Position numbers and translations under genes: made by a program. 5,199 bases of DNA from JAGORM01 sp964406795 (lineage in GTDB: Bacteria > Patescibacteriota > Microgenomatia > Levybacterales > GWA1-39-11), in NCBI GenBank assembly GCA_964406795.1, contig CAYOTA010000024.1:1-5199 (forward strand), read 5' to 3'. Below the pieces are notes generated by a model that ran no database searches, was not told the DNA's origin, and saw only the letters and a list, made by a program, of their open reading frames with translations. Positions 5,146 to 5,199 of this stretch are shown one piece after another. How positions within the stretch are numbered: position 1 is the first letter of the stretch; each line of letters begins with the position of its first letter.

Positions 5146-5199
5146 TGTACTGGATGAGTACCTCGGTAACACTTGGGGGTAGTAAGAATCAAGATACTC
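5146..5199. repeat. Right copy of 54-bp terminal inverted repeat
   Basis: This is the exact reverse complement of bases 1-54, with no mismatch. The internal palindrome is present as GTACT (5147-5151) and AGTAC (5157-5161). Beyond the repeat, the two ends share no extended similarity apart from promoter placement. Identity over 54 bases implies recent duplication, gene conversion, selection on the sequence, or an assembly-graph effect. Confidence 0.97.

Noticed and set aside
1..5199. Composite transposon bounded by the inverted repeats
   Set aside because: No transposase, integrase or target-site duplication is visible, and the interior is housekeeping genes. The inverted repeats alone do not support calling it a mobile element.

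Overview
The window looks like a fragment of a small, AT-rich bacterial chromosome, most likely a Candidate Phyla Radiation (Patescibacteria, possibly Microgenomates-like) lineage. This rests on a CTP synthase that departs strongly from the classical consensus, a short divergent bL19, and a PMT-type membrane glycosyltransferase sitting between rplS and yraN. It is an inference: there is no rRNA or other strong phylogenetic marker here. TGA is used as a stop (first gene and yraN), so the TGA=Gly code of Gracilibacteria/Absconditabacteria does not apply.

Layout, left to right: a perfect 54-bp inverted repeat forms both extreme ends (1-54 and 5146-5199). Just inside the left copy is a small predicted membrane protein of unknown function (95-451, +). 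Then come pyrG (516-2192, +), a degenerate second copy of the pyrG 3' end (about 2250-2318) separated from the intact gene by a GC-richer spacer of about 57 bp, a divergent rplS/bL19 (2371-2649, +), a GT-C/PMT-type glycosyltransferase (2700-4208, +) and yraN (4198-4554, +), whose start overlaps the glycosyltransferase end. An unrecognised soluble protein (4534-5103, -) runs in from the right repeat and overlaps the yraN end tail to tail by 21 bp. No gene-free stretch exceeds 300 bases, and I see no tRNA, rRNA, CRISPR array, transposase or convincing intrinsic terminator.

The core is housekeeping: nucleotide synthesis, a ribosomal protein, surface or lipid glycosylation, and a conserved nuclease-fold protein. 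Closeness of rplS and yraN is a familiar bacterial arrangement, here interrupted by the glycosyltransferase. The two flanking genes are orphans.

Three signals stand out. (1) Every gene or operon start has a sigma70-like promoter whose -10 box ends only 5-8 nt before the start codon, which predicts leaderless mRNAs. (2) The identical 54-bp end repeats sit at exactly the same distance (5 nt) upstream of the -35 boxes of the two inward-facing orphan genes, with -10 boxes at mirror-image positions. This suggests either a shared promoter-upstream element or a dispersed repeat at which the assembly stopped. (3) The pyrG 3' end is duplicated in a diverged form that still encodes the family C-terminus, the mark of allele replacement or of an insertion that rebuilt the gene end.
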